Shown in pieces: positions 46,557 to 59,722 of a stretch of DNA of 64,000 nt. Below the pieces are notes generated by a model. The model did no database searches. It was given only the letters and a program-made list of their open reading frames with translations, and was not told the DNA's origin. This DNA comes from JAVVHH01 sp963848035. GTDB lineage: Bacteria; Pseudomonadota; Alphaproteobacteria; Acetobacterales; Acetobacteraceae. The DNA lies in the NCBI GenBank assembly GCA_963848035.1, contig CAWKCD010000001.1, positions 3,968,001 through 4,032,000 of the forward strand, written 5' to 3'. Position 1 is the stretch's first letter; every line of letters starts with the position of its first letter. A program made the position numbers and the translations under genes.

Positions 46557-48852
46557 TCAGCGCTGAACGCCGCCGGCCCGAATCGCTCGCCAGACCGTCT
46601 CAGGGGTCGCGGGCATGTCGATCTCCCGCACCCCGAGCGGGCGGAGCGCATCGAGCACGGCGGCGATGACCGCGGGCGGCGCGGCGATGGCGCCGGCCTG
46701 GCCCGCCCCCTTGGTGCCGAGCGGATTGGCGTTGGTCGGCACCCCCTCGAGGGTGATGTCCAGATCGGGGAGGTCCGCGGCGCGCGGCAAGCAATAATCC
46801 ATGAACGAGCCGCTGAGGAGCTGCCCGCTCTGCGCGTCGTAGGCCGTTCGCTCGAGCAGCGCTTGTCCGATCCCTTGCGCGAGCCCGCCCTGTATCTGCC
46901 CGATCGTCAGCATCGGGTTCAGCACCGTCCCGAAATCGTCGACGGCGGTGTAGCGCAGCAGCGCCGTGGCGCCGGTCTCGCGGGTCGATCTCTACCTCGG
47001 CGACGTGGACGCCGTTCGGGAAAGTGATCAGGTCCAGCTTGTTCCAGACATAGCTATCGAGCGGTTCGTCTCCCTCGGCCGCCGACGCGACCTCAAGCAG
47101 GCCGACCGAGCGGCCGTCGGCAACGAACGCCCCGTCGCGGAAATCGAGATCCTCGGCGCGGGCCTGCAGCAGCCGGGCCGCAGTGCGCCGCCCCTTGGCA
47201 ATCACCTGCTCGGCGGCGCGGACGAGCGCCGTGCCGCCCTGATGGAGCGACCGGGCGCCGCCGTGGCCGTTGCCGCGCGGGATCAGGGCGGTGTCGGCCT
47301 GGATGTAGTGGAACCGTTCGATCGGTAGGCCGAGCAAGGTCGCCGCGAGTTGCGGAAAGACGGTTTCGTGGCCTTGTCCGTTGGATTGCGATCCCAGCAG
47401 CAGGGAAACGCGGCCGTCGGCCCCGAAGCGTATCTCGGCGCCTTCATCCGGCGCGCCGCGGGCGGTCTCGAGGAAACAAGTGACGCCGATGCCGCGCAAC
47501 AGGCCGCGCGCCTCCGAGCCTGCTTTTCGGGCGGGGAATCCGGCGTGGTCGGCGGCACGCAGCGCCGGGTCGATGTTGCCGGCGAAGCGGCCGCCATCGA
47601 TCGTGGTTGCCATCGGGGTGCGGTGCGGGAAATCGTGGACGAGGTTACGGCGGCGCAGTTCGATCGCGTCCTGGCCGAGTTCCAGCGCGGCGCGATCGAT
47701 CAGGCGCTCCAGCAGATAGTTCGCCTCGGGCTTGCCGGCCCCGCGATAGGCGTCCGTGGGCACGGTGTTGGTGTAGACGCCGCGCGTTCGCATGTGGACG
47801 GCGTCGAAACCGTAGCCGCCGCCCATCGCGTTGCCGGGCGCGGTCGTCGAGGGTCCCGGGCCGCCGCTGGACATGGCGGCCCCCAGATTGGCGATCGTGT
47901 CGACCTCGAGCGCGAGGAAGCGGCCTGCCGCATCGAGTGCCAGCCGGGCACGGGTGAGGTTGTCGCGGCCGTGGGCGGTGCTGATCATGTCTTCGCCCCG
48001 CTCAGCGATCCAGCGCACCGGGCAGCCGAGCCGCTGCGCCGCCCAGAGCACCAGGATATATTCGGGGTAGAGCGCGTTCTTGACGCCGAAACCGCCGCCC
48101 ACATCCGGGCAGACGACATGAACCCGATCGCGCGATCGGTTGAAAACGGTATCGGCCAACGCGTCGCGGATCCCGTGCACCTGTGCGCCGGAATAGAGCA
48201 GGTCGAGCGTCTCGCTCGCCGCATCGAAGCGGCCGAGCGCGCCGCGCGGTTCGAGCGCGGCCACGATGATCCGGTTGTTGATCAGCTCGAGGCTGGTCAC
48301 GTGGGCCGCCCGAGCGAAGCCGGCATCGGCCGCAGCGCGGTCGCCCTTCTCGAACACGAAAGCAAGGTTTCCCGGCACGTCAGCCCATAAGCCCGGCGCT
48401 GCCGGACCGAGCGCCTGCTGCGCATCCACGACGGCTGGAAGCGACTCGTAGTCGACCGAGACCTGCTCGGCGGCATCGCGCGCCGCCTGCCGACTGCGGG
48501 CCACGACGAAAGCGACCGGCTCCCCGACATAGCGCACCACATCGGAGGCGAGCGCGTAGCGGGCGGGCACGCGCATCGGCATCACGGTCGGCAGCGTCAT
48601 CTGGCAGGGGATCGGGCCGAGCCCGGCGAGATCGGCCGCAGAGAACACGCCCAACACGCCCGGCATCGCTTTGGCGTTCTCCAAGTCGATCGCCTGGACG
48701 TAGGCATGAGCATACGGCGAACGGACGACGTGGGCGAATGCCTCGCCCTCCGCGGCCACGTCGTCGACATAGCGGCCGCGGCCGACCAGGAACCGTTCAT
48801 CCTCGAGCCGGCGGATCGATTGGCCGAACAGGCCTGCGAGCGGCCGGCCCAT
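46557..48852 (-). CDS. Xanthine-dehydrogenase-family molybdopterin subunit, CoxL-like (one frameshift)
   Basis: Large molybdenum-hydroxylase subunit, 764 aa when repaired. N-terminal: FGQSIRRLEDERFLVGRGRYVDD. Motifs: GGGFGVKNALYPEY, DAYRGAGKPEANYLLERL near residue 370 (a form II-like AYRGAGR variant), GSQSNGQGHETVFPQ, and at the end GTKGAGQAGAIAAP. A net +1 shift at about 46981-46984 separates VAEVEID from RETGATALLRY. The FAD (CoxM) and iron-sulfur (CoxS) subunit genes are not adjacent. modBC lies 900 bases away. It is unlikely to be a true CO dehydrogenase (no AYxCSFR motif). Confidence 0.85.
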
Positions 48853-48946
48853 CGTCAGTGCCGTCCCTCGGCGATACGCAAGCCGGTCGTCCGCATGGGT
48901 TCGCCTCCATGCGGACTATGGCAGCTCATGCGCGGCGGCGCACTAC

Positions 48947-49649
48947 TCAGGCGGCGTCGAGATCCTTGCCCGAGTTGATCACCCGGTCGCACATCCCGTA
49001 CGCGATCGCCTCGTCCGCGCCCATCCAGTAGTTGCGGTCGGTGTCGTCGATCACCTTGGCGATCGGCTGGCCGGTCTCACGGGCGATGATCTGGTTGATC
49101 CGTTCGCGCATCTTGATGATCTCGCGCGCCTCGATGTCGATATCGGTCGCCGGGCCGCGCACGCCGCCCATCGGCTGATGCAGCAGGAAGCGGGTGTTCG
49201 GCAGGCAGAGCCGGTTTTTCTTGTAGCCGGCGAGGAAGATCAGCGCGCCCGCGCTGGCGACCCAGCCGGTGCCGATCACCCGCACCGGGACGAGATCGCG
49301 CACGAAGCGGATCATGTCGTGGATGGTGTCGCCGCTCTCGACATGGCCGCCGGGCGAGTTGATGAACACGTCGATCGGGCCGGTGCCTTCGCTGGCCAGC
49401 GCGAGCAGACGGCCGGTGACGTCGCGCGCCACCTTGTCGTTGATCGCCCCGAAAATCAGCACCTTGCGCTGACGCAGCAGCCGGCTCTCGAGCTCGTTGA
49501 TCGGCGAGCTGAGGGTCCGGTTGTCGCTCGGCTCCTTCGGTTCCGGGCCGCGCGGCTCGGGAACGTCCGGCTCGTCCGGGGTGTCTGGAGTTCTCGGGCT
49601 CGTCCTCATCTTCGAGACGGGGATCGAACCTCTGGTCGAGACGGGTCAT
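48947..49649 (-). CDS. ClpP-family serine protease paralogue with Ser-His-Asn triad (likely frameshifted N-terminus)
   Basis: About 233 aa, ClpP fold. Gly-rich INSPGGHVESGDTIHDMIRFV near residue 95, nucleophile Ser in ASAGALIF, His in FLLHQPMGG exactly 25 residues later as in E. coli ClpP (S97-H122). The catalytic Asp position, 49 after the His, is Asn (DTDRNYW). The N-terminus is acidic and Pro-rich (VPEPRGPEPKEPSD). I place the start at 49649, which has AGGAGA upstream; reaching the main frame needs one base removed near 49588-49593. Without repair it starts at 49609. No clpX or clpA is adjacent. Confidence 0.82.
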
Positions 49650-49696
49650 GCTGTCTCCTGGAAATCGCGGTGGCCGTAGTGCAGCCTCCCGCCGGT

Positions 49697-49725
49697 CCAG
49701 GTCAACCCGGCGTCGGTTGGCCTGG
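49697..49725 (+). promoter_or_regulatory. 11-bp stem hairpin in the modB leader
   Basis: CCAGGTCAACC and GGTTGGCCTGG form an 11-bp stem around a 7-base loop in the 109-base gap between the ClpP-like gene and modB. In the plus-strand RNA the one imperfect pair is a G-U wobble, while on the minus strand it would be an A-C mismatch, so it fits a modB leader structure. It ends 33 bases before the modB ATG. No recognised riboswitch or ModE-type site. Confidence 0.45.
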
Positions 49726-49758
49726 GCATTTGGGGAGAGGATTGCAGGTGCCGACCGG

Positions 49759-50448
49759 ATGATCTTAAGCCCTGCCGAATGGGAGGCCGTGCACCTCAGC
49801 CTGCTGGTCGCGAGCTCGGCGCTGCTGCTCAGCCTGCCGCTGGCGATCTTGGCCGCGCTCGCCCTGAGTCGCGCCCGCTTTCCGGGTCGCGCCTTGCTGG
49901 ATGCGCTGGTGCACTTGCCGCTGGTGTTGCCGCCGGTAGTGACTGGCTGGCTGCTGCTGCTGCTGTTCGGAGTGCGGGGGCCGTTGGGGCGGCCTTTGCT
50001 GGACTGGTTCGGCCTTCGGCTTGCGTTCAGCACGTCGGGCGCGGCGCTGGCCACTGCGGTGATGTCGTTCCCGCTGGTCGTCCGCGCCGTCCGTCTCAGT
50101 CTGGAGACGCTGGACCCGCGGCTCGAAGCCGCCGCGCGCACCCTGGGGGCCGGACGCATCGACCGCTTCACCAGCATCACGCTGCCCTTGATCGCGCCGG
50201 GTATCCTGGCGGGGGCGGTGACGGCGTTCGCCGCCGGGCTGGGCGAGTTCGGCGCGGTCATCACCTTCGCCTCGAACATCCCCGGCGAGACCCGGACATT
50301 GCCGCTGGCGATCTACAGCGCGATCCAGAGCCCGGGGGGCGACGCGGTCGCGGCGCGCCTCTCGTTCATCTCCTTCACGCTCGCGCTGCTCCTGCTGCTG
50401 GTCGCCGAATGGACCTCTCGCCGTCTGCGGGCGTGGCTCGGACGCTGA
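49759..50448 (+). CDS. modB: Molybdate ABC transporter permease ModB
   Basis: 229 aa inner-membrane permease with about five helices. HLPLVLPPVVTGWLLLLLFG near residue 54, then the EAA loop DPRLEAAARTLGAGRIDRF near 120, and the hallmark GLGEFGAVITFASNIPGETRT near 160. The stop overlaps the modC start (TGATG). A modA binding-protein gene is not adjacent, so the molybdate receptor must be encoded elsewhere. Confidence 0.93.
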   Translation: MILSPAEWEAVHLSLLVASSALLLSLPLAILAALALSRARFPGRALLDALVHLPLVLPPVVTGWLLLLLFGVRGPLGRPLLDWFGLRLAFSTSGAALATAVMSFPLVVRAVRLSLETLDPRLEAAARTLGAGRIDRFTSITLPLIAPGILAGAVTAFAAGLGEFGAVITFASNIPGETRTLPLAIYSAIQSPGGDAVAARLSFISFTLALLLLLVAEWTSRRLRAWLGR

Positions 50449-51524
50449 TGCTCGAGGTCCGGCTGCGTCATGCCTTTCCCGCCTTCCAGCTCGACGCGGC
50501 CTTTGCCGTGCCGCCCGGCGTGACGGCGCTGTTCGGCCCATCCGGCAGCGGCAAATCGACCGTGCTGGCGTGCATCGCCGGCCTGCTGCAGCCGGATGAG
50601 GGCCGGTTGGCGCTGGATGGTGCATTGCTGCTCGACACCCAGGCGAGGATCACGATACCCGCGGAGCGGCGCCGCTGCGGCGTGGTGTTCCAGGACGCGC
50701 TGCTGTTCCCGCATCTCACCGTAAACAAGAACTTACATTACGGTCTGCGCCGCGCACCGGCCGGGCCCGGGCCGGGCTTCGACGAAGTGGTCGACCTGCT
50801 CGGGATCCGCGCGCTGCTCGAACGGCGGCCCGGGGCCTTGTCCGGCGGCGAGCGTCAGCGGGTGGCGCTCGGCCGGGCGCTGCTGTCCCGGCCGCGCCTG
50901 TTGCTGCTCGACGAACCGCTGGCCGCGCTCGACGCGCCGCGCAAGGCCGAAGTGCTGCCATTCCTGGCGCGGGTTCGCGAGCGGTTCGCGCTGCCGATGC
51001 TGTACGTCACGCACGCGTTGGACGAAGTGGACCGTCTCGCCGACTCGCTCGTCTTGATCGAGAGCGGCCGGATCCTGGCCAGCGGCCCGGTCGAGGCGCT
51101 CGCGCTGCGGACCGATCTGCCGCTCGCGGCGCGGCGCGATGCAGGTGCCGTGCTCCGCTGCACCGTCCTTGACCACGACGCGGGGCGCGGATTGACCCGG
51201 CTCGGCTTCGCAGGTGGCGCGCTGCTGGTGCCGCTGCAATCCGCTTCCGTCGGAACGGCGCTCCGCGTCCGCGTCCGCGCGCGTGACATCGCCATCGCGA
51301 CGGCCCGGCCGGAAGGGCTTTCGATGCAGAACGTGCTCGCGGCGACGCTGGAGGGGATCGATCCAGGATCCGCCCACGACGCCATGCTCCGGCTACGCAT
51401 CGGCCAGACCAGCCTGCTCTCGCGGGTAACCGCCGATACCATCGCTCGGCTCGGGCTCGCGCCGGGCCAACCGGTATGGGCGCTCATCAAATCGGTGACG
51501 CTGGGCGCCGTGGAGATAGGATGA
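50448..51524 (+). CDS. modC: Molybdate ABC transporter ATP-binding protein ModC
   Basis: 358 aa ATPase. Walker A GPSGSGKST near residue 32, Q-loop in GVVFQDALLFPHLTV near 80, signature LSGGERQRVALGRALL near 126, Walker B LLLLDEPLAALD near 147, H-loop THALDE. The C-terminal 120 residues are the TOBE/MOP domain that binds oxyanion (MQNVLAATLEGI, then WALIKSVTLG). It is coupled to modB by start-stop overlap and to the GNAT gene by ATGA. It feeds molybdenum to the window's molybdoenzymes. Confidence 0.95.
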   Translation: MLEVRLRHAFPAFQLDAAFAVPPGVTALFGPSGSGKSTVLACIAGLLQPDEGRLALDGALLLDTQARITIPAERRRCGVVFQDALLFPHLTVNKNLHYGLRRAPAGPGPGFDEVVDLLGIRALLERRPGALSGGERQRVALGRALLSRPRLLLLDEPLAALDAPRKAEVLPFLARVRERFALPMLYVTHALDEVDRLADSLVLIESGRILASGPVEALALRTDLPLAARRDAGAVLRCTVLDHDAGRGLTRLGFAGGALLVPLQSASVGTALRVRVRARDIAIATARPEGLSMQNVLAATLEGIDPGSAHDAMLRLRIGQTSLLSRVTADTIARLGLAPGQPVWALIKSVTLGAVEIG

Positions 51525-51982
51525 TGGACGACCTCGTGTTCCGTGCGGCGACGCGCGACGACTTGCCAGCCCTCGTGGCGATGCTGGCCGACGACGAGCT
51601 TGGCAGCAAACGAGAGGCGGCCGGCCCGGCGCTGCATCCCGCCTATGCCGCGGCGTTCGATGCGATCGCGGCCGATCCGAACCAATTCCTCGCCGTGGCG
51701 GTGCTCGGCGGCCGGGTCGTGGGCACGCTGCAGTTGAGCTTCCTGCCGGGCCTGTCGCATCTCGGCGCCTGGCGCGGCGAAATCGAGGCCGTCAGGGTCG
51801 CCAGTGACCGGCGAGGGCAGGGGATCGGGGGGCGCATGCTGCAATGGGCGATCGAACGCTGCCGCCACCGCGGCTGCCGGCTGGTGCAGCTCACGACGAA
51901 TGCCGCCCGGATCGATGCGCAGCGCTTCTACGAGCAACTCGGTTTCGAACGCAGCCACGTCGGCTTCAAATTGGGATTGTAG
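51521..51982 (+). CDS. GNAT family N-acetyltransferase
   Basis: 153 aa acetyl-CoA-dependent acyltransferase. The conserved central beta strand (EIEAVRVASDRRGQGIGGRML near residue 90) carries the Arg/Gln-x-x-Gly-x-Gly/Ala acetyl-CoA loop, and FYEQLGFERSHVGFKL ends the fold. It overlaps modC by four bases and is the last gene of that operon. Substrate not known; the link to molybdate uptake may be only transcriptional. Confidence 0.87.
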   Translation: MMDDLVFRAATRDDLPALVAMLADDELGSKREAAGPALHPAYAAAFDAIAADPNQFLAVAVLGGRVVGTLQLSFLPGLSHLGAWRGEIEAVRVASDRRGQGIGGRMLQWAIERCRHRGCRLVQLTTNAARIDAQRFYEQLGFERSHVGFKLGL

Positions 51983-52036
51983 GAGTTCATTAACGTTTGT
52001 TCGGCACGATCGAGCTTCGCGTCTTCGACGAAGGGA

Positions 52037-52486
52037 ATGCCGACCGTGCCGACACCGATTGCGACTTCACCGACAACCGTCGATCTGCGCTCGGCGCCGA
52101 TCAATCCGGACTGGGTGATCGACGGGTCGCCGACGGCCCGGAACGCGGAACTGTTCCGCAGCGCCGACGGGCTGGCCTGCACCTTGATCTGGGATTGCAC
52201 GCCGGGCCGGTTCGAGTGGATCTACGATGTCGACGAGACGATCCACGTGCTCGAGGGTTCGATCGTTCTCGAGGATGGGCAGGCGCCGCCGCGGCGCTAC
52301 GGCGCGGGGGACGTGGTGTTCTTCCCTGCCGGCGCCCGCGTCCGCTGGACCGTCGAGACGCATGTCCGGAAGCTCGCCTTCTTCAGGCGTCCGTTGCCGA
52401 GACCGGCCGCTTTGATCGTGTCCCGCCTCCGGCGCCTCAAGGCGGTGCTCCGCGGCCAGCGCGGGCCGATGACCGCGCCGGCCTGA
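52037..52486 (+). CDS. Cupin domain protein, DUF861/EutQ-like
   Basis: 149 aa. Residues 60-110 form the cupin: FEWIYDVDETIHVLEGSIVLE near 58 and GAGDVVFFPAGARVRWTVETHVRK near 87 match the (S)-ureidoglycine aminohydrolase-like cupin_3 group. The C-terminus is basic and short. ATG at 52037. Nine bases separate it from the convergent MBL gene. Function unknown. Confidence 0.8.
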   Translation: MPTVPTPIATSPTTVDLRSAPINPDWVIDGSPTARNAELFRSADGLACTLIWDCTPGRFEWIYDVDETIHVLEGSIVLEDGQAPPRRYGAGDVVFFPAGARVRWTVETHVRKLAFFRRPLPRPAALIVSRLRRLKAVLRGQRGPMTAPA

Positions 52487-52495
52487 TCGGCCAGC

Positions 52496-53296
52496 TCACT
52501 CGCTCGGCGGCACGTCCAGCCGGACGACGACGCCGGCCAGCGCAGGGGAGGGGGCCGGATACCGCTCCATCACCAGGGGGTCATGTCCCGGAACGATATG
52601 CGCTGGCGATGATGCCGCGGCGCGCACCTTGGCGTAGCTGTCGAGCGTGTCTGCCGTGCTGAGCGTGATCACGAACGGCCGGCCCGTCTCCATGTTCTCG
52701 TAGAAATGCGAGGCGTCCGAGGCCAGGACGACCATCCCGCGCTTGGTTGACACCTGCACGAATTGCAGCCCCGCCGAGTGACCCGGCGCCGGATAGAGCG
52801 TGATCCCCGGATGCAGCGGAACCACGCCGTTGTGTAGACAAACCCGGCCGGCATAATTGAGCCGCACCAGATCGACCACGTCCTCCACCTCGAATGCGGC
52901 GCGGAGGAACGGGTGTCGCATGTGCCGGCCCACCGCGTAGTGCAATTCGGGCTCCTGCAGATGGATCCGAGCGGCGGGAAACAGATCCAGGTTGCCGACG
53001 TGGTCGTAGTGCAGATGCGTCAGCACGAGGTCGGGCACCACGTCCGGATCGATCTCGAGCATCGCCAGCACCTCCGCCGGCGTCTGCAGCAGCGTTCGGC
53101 CGCGCCGGGCCGCCACGTCGGCGTTGAAGCCGCAATCGACCACGACGACGCGGCCTTCACCACGGATCACCCAAATGTAATAGGCCATCGGCATCGGCCC
53201 ATCGTGCGGATCGCCGCCGATGAAATGATCCGACCGCTTCGCCTCCCGGTGCGCGTAGCGAAGCGCGAAGACCTCGTATTCGGGCAGATCGCTCAC
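52496..53296 (-). CDS. MBL-fold hydrolase, N-acyl-homoserine-lactonase-like
   Basis: 266 aa metallo-beta-lactamase-fold protein. The metal motif HLHYDHVGN stands near residue 93 (HxHxDH), RHPFLRAAFEVED follows, then PAPGHSAGLQFVQV with a His near 170, and the C-terminal HIVPGHDPLV near 235. It is the AHL-lactonase (AttM/AiiA-like) branch. GTG start overlaps the stop of the upstream carboxymuconolactone decarboxylase-like gene. It may cleave lactones of a quorum signal or an aromatic degradation product; the sequence does not decide. Confidence 0.86.
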   Translation of the reverse strand: MSDLPEYEVFALRYAHREAKRSDHFIGGDPHDGPMPMAYYIWVIRGEGRVVVVDCGFNADVAARRGRTLLQTPAEVLAMLEIDPDVVPDLVLTHLHYDHVGNLDLFPAARIHLQEPELHYAVGRHMRHPFLRAAFEVEDVVDLVRLNYAGRVCLHNGVVPLHPGITLYPAPGHSAGLQFVQVSTKRGMVVLASDASHFYENMETGRPFVITLSTADTLDSYAKVRAAASSPAHIVPGHDPLVMERYPAPSPALAGVVVRLDVPPSE

Positions 53297-53691
53297 TTCT
53301 TGCCGGCCGGCAATGCGCCCTCGTTGACCAGCACCTCGTGCGCCGCCTTGAACGCGTCGAGCCCGGCGGGAATGCCGCAATACGCCGTGGCATGCAGCAG
53401 CACCGCCTTGATCTCATCGACCGTCACGCCATTGGTCAGCGCGCCCTTCACATGCAGCTTGATCTCCGGTGCGCGGTTCAGCGCGGTCAGCATCGCCAGG
53501 TTGATCATGCTCCGTGTCTTGCGGTCGAGCGTCGGGTCTCCCCAGGCCCAGCCCCAAGCCCACGTCGTCGTCGCGCGCTGGAACGCCATCATGAAATCGT
53601 CCGCACGAGCCATCGACGCATCGACATAGTCGGCGCCCAACACCTCGCGCCGGATCGGCAGCCCCTTCTCGAACAATGCCTCGTCTGACAC
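53293..53691 (-). CDS. Carboxymuconolactone decarboxylase family protein
   Basis: 132 aa AhpD-like fold. WAWGWAWGDPTLDRKTRSMI near residue 45 and KLHVKGALTNGVTVDEIKAVLL near 80 match PcaC-type proteins. It is coupled to the lactonase-like gene at 52496 by a four-base overlap. A paralogue is at 25795. The pairing of decarboxylase and lactonase recalls the beta-ketoadipate route, but the remaining genes of that pathway are absent. Confidence 0.87.
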   Translation of the reverse strand: MSDEALFEKGLPIRREVLGADYVDASMARADDFMMAFQRATTTWAWGWAWGDPTLDRKTRSMINLAMLTALNRAPEIKLHVKGALTNGVTVDEIKAVLLHATAYCGIPAGLDAFKAAHEVLVNEGALPAGKK

Positions 53692-53754
53692 CGCCCGTCC
53701 TCCCTCTGGTTGGAAGGACGTTAGAGGCGGTCGGCACGCCCCGGCAATGGCCGC

Positions 53755-54708
53755 CTACAAAGCGGCCAGTCGCGCCCGCGCCGAAACGTATTCGCGGCCC
53801 AATCGCGCCACCAATTCCGCTGCCGGAACCACCCGGTCCACGGCGCCGATCCCCTGGCCCGAGCCCCAGATATCCTTCCAGGCCTTCTTGCGATCCGGGC
53901 CGAAATCCATCTTCGACGGATCCGATTGCGGCAGGTTCTCCGGGTCCAGCCCAGCATTGGCGAGGCTCGCCTTCAGATAGTTGCCGTGAACGCCCGTGAT
54001 CAGGTTCGTGTAGACGATGCTGTCGGCGCTGCCGTCGACCAACGCCGCCTTGTAAGCGGCGTCGGCATTGGCTTCCGCGGTGGCGATGAAGGCGCTGCCG
54101 ATATAGGCGAAATCGGCCCCCATCGCCTGCGCCGCCAACACGGCCGCGCCGTTGGCGATCGCCCCCGACAGGGCGACCGGCCCATCGAACCAGGCCCGGA
54201 TCTCCTGGATCAGCGCGAAGGGCGAAATGGTCCCGGCATGCCCCCCGGCGCCGGCCGCGACCGCAATCAGCCCATCCGCGCCCTTCTCGATGGCCTTGCG
54301 CGCGAACCGGTCGTTGATCACGTCGTGCAGCACGATGCCGCCATAGGAGTGCACCGCATCGTTGACCTCCGTCCGCGCGCCCAAAGACGTGATCACGATC
54401 GGCACGCGGTGACGGACGCAGATTTCGAGATCATGCTCCAGCCGCGCATTGGTGCGATGGACGATCTGGTTGACCGCGAACGGCGCCGCTTTCTGGTCGG
54501 GATTTTTGGCGTCCCAATCGGCGAGCGCGTCCTGGATGCGCTTGATCCATTCCTCGAGCACCGGCTCAGGCCGGGCATTGAGCGCCGGAAACGAGCCGAC
54601 CACGCCCGAGATGCATTGCGCGATCACGAGGTCGGGATTGGAGATGATGAACAGCGGCGCCCCGATGACGGGCAAGCGGAGGCTGGAGAGCGCGGGAGGG
54701 ACCGACAT
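53755..54708 (-). CDS. Nitronate monooxygenase (2-nitropropane dioxygenase-like)
   Basis: 317 aa FMN-dependent TIM-barrel oxidase. The N-terminus has LRLPVIGAPLFIISNPDLV, then GVVGSFPALNARP near 36, VITSLGARTEVNDAV near 107, and GAGGHAGTISPFAL near 155 with the catalytic His. GADFAYIGSAFIATAEANA near 200 binds FMN phosphate. It detoxifies propionate-3-nitronate in relatives. Divergent from the beta-oxidation operon by 100 bases. Confidence 0.9.
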   Translation of the reverse strand: MSVPPALSSLRLPVIGAPLFIISNPDLVIAQCISGVVGSFPALNARPEPVLEEWIKRIQDALADWDAKNPDQKAAPFAVNQIVHRTNARLEHDLEICVRHRVPIVITSLGARTEVNDAVHSYGGIVLHDVINDRFARKAIEKGADGLIAVAAGAGGHAGTISPFALIQEIRAWFDGPVALSGAIANGAAVLAAQAMGADFAYIGSAFIATAEANADAAYKAALVDGSADSIVYTNLITGVHGNYLKASLANAGLDPENLPQSDPSKMDFGPDRKKAWKDIWGSGQGIGAVDRVVPAAELVARLGREYVSARARLAAL

Positions 54709-54808
54709 GACTCGATGCTGTTACAAACGCAGCGTCGGCGGTCAAGGGATGGGGCTTGCCGCTCTTGGGAAAGCTGAGTAGTCCCGAGAGAAAGCGGGAG
54801 GGTCACTC

Positions 54809-56867
<2,059 letters not shown>

Positions 56868-56894
56868 GCGCATCAGCCCCGGAACCGAGAGACG

Positions 56895-58531
56895 ATGACG
56901 CGTGCGTGGGAGACGCTCTATCCGCCCGGCCTCGACTGGAGCGCGCCCATCCCGCGCACCACGCTCGGCCGCCTGCTCGACCGCGCCGTCAGCCACTACG
57001 CCGACCGGACGGCATTCGAGTGCCGGGGCCGGCGCCTCACCTACGCGGACCTCCAGCAGCGCGTCGACCGGCTCGCACGAGGTCTGGCGGCGCTCGGGAT
57101 CGGCAAGGGCGACGCCGTCGCGCTGCTATTGCCGAACACGCCCGTCCATCCGATCAGCTTCTTCGCCATCGCCCGGCTCGGCGCGCGCATCGTCCATCTC
57201 ACCCCGCTCGACCCGGCGCGCGTCGGTCGTCCGCAAGCTCGCCGATAGCGGCGCCCGCACGCTCATCACCACCGATCTCCCCTTCGTCCTGCCGCAAGCG
57301 ATGCAGGCGCTACGGGATGGCGCGTGCGATCGGCTGATCGTCGCCGACGACCGCGCCTGGGGCGAGCCGAGCATGGCGCAGGGTGTGCCCGGCGAGGCCT
57401 TGGCCTGGGAGACGCTCGACGGGCCCGCGATCGACTGGCCGGCGGTCGGCGAAGACGACATCGCGCTGCTGCAATACACCGGCGGCACCACCGGCCTGCC
57501 GCGCGCGGCGATCCTAACCCATGGCAATCTCACCGCCGCGGTGGCGATCTACGAGACATGGAACCGCGGCATCGGCCGCGCGCTCGCGCCTGGCAGCAAG
57601 GTCATGTGCGTGCTGCCGCTGTTCCACATCTACGCGCTGACGGCCGTCATGCTGCGGGCACTCGATAGCGGCGCGGAGCTGATGCTGCGGCTGCGCTTCG
57701 ACGCCGACACCGCGCTGACCGACATCGAGCAGGGGCGGTGCGTCTACTTCCCCGGCGTGCCGACGATGTGGATCGCGCTCGTCAACCATCCCCGGATCGG
57801 CTCCGCCGACCTGTCGAGCCTGGAGGTCTGCGCCTCCGGCGGGGCGGCGCTGCCGGCCGAGATCGGCGCGCGCTTCCACAGCCTGACCGGGCTGCGGCTC
57901 GGTGGCGGCTGGGGCATGACGGAGACCTCGCCCGCCGGCACCAACCTGCTGCCCGATCGCGAATACGGGCCGGGCGAGATCGGCGTACCGCTGCCGGGCG
58001 TGGACATGGGCGTCGTCGCGGTCGACGAGCCGACGCGCGAATTGCCGCCTGGCGAGATCGGCGAGTTGCGCATTCGAGGCCCGAACGTGACACCGGGCTA
58101 CTGGAACCGCCCGGAGGAGAACGCGCTCGCCTTCGCCGACGGCTGGTTCTTGACCGGCGACATCGGCTGGATGAGCGAGGACGGCATCTTCACCATCGTC
58201 GACCGCAAGAAGGACATGCTCATCTCCGGCGGGTTCAACGTCTATCCCCGCACCATCGAGGATGCGATCCACGAGCATCCGGACGTGCGCGAGGCGGCGG
58301 TCATCGGCGTGCCGGATCCCTATCGCGGCCAAGCGGCGAAAGCCTATGTCAGCTTGAAGCCGGGCACGCCGCCGCTCACGCTGGAGGCGCTGCGAGACTT
58401 TCTTGCCGACAAGCTCGGACGGCACGAACTGCCGACGGCACTCGAGCTGCGCGATGACCTGCCTCACACCCCCGTTGGCAAGCTGGCCAAGCGCGAGCTG
58501 ATTGCCGAGCTCGAGAAGGAGACTGCCTCCC

Positions 58532-58539
<8 letters not shown>
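56895..58539 (+). CDS. Acyl-CoA synthetase, AMP-binding (one frameshift)
   Basis: Acyl-CoA ligase, 547 aa when repaired. It activates a carboxylic acid via an acyl-AMP. N-terminal: TAFECRGRRLTYADLQQRVDR. Core: YTGGTTGLPRAAILTHGN near 195 (P-loop), GWGMTETSPAG near 335 and DRKKDMLISGGFNVYP near 435, with the catalytic Lys in PVGKLAKREL near the end. A net +1 shift at about 57221-57226 separates LDPARV from VRKLADSG. The stop overlaps the thiolase start by eight bases. Substrate likely a fatty or branched acid. Confidence 0.89.
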
Positions 58540-59713
<1,174 letters not shown>

Positions 59714-59722
59714 GGGGGGATC

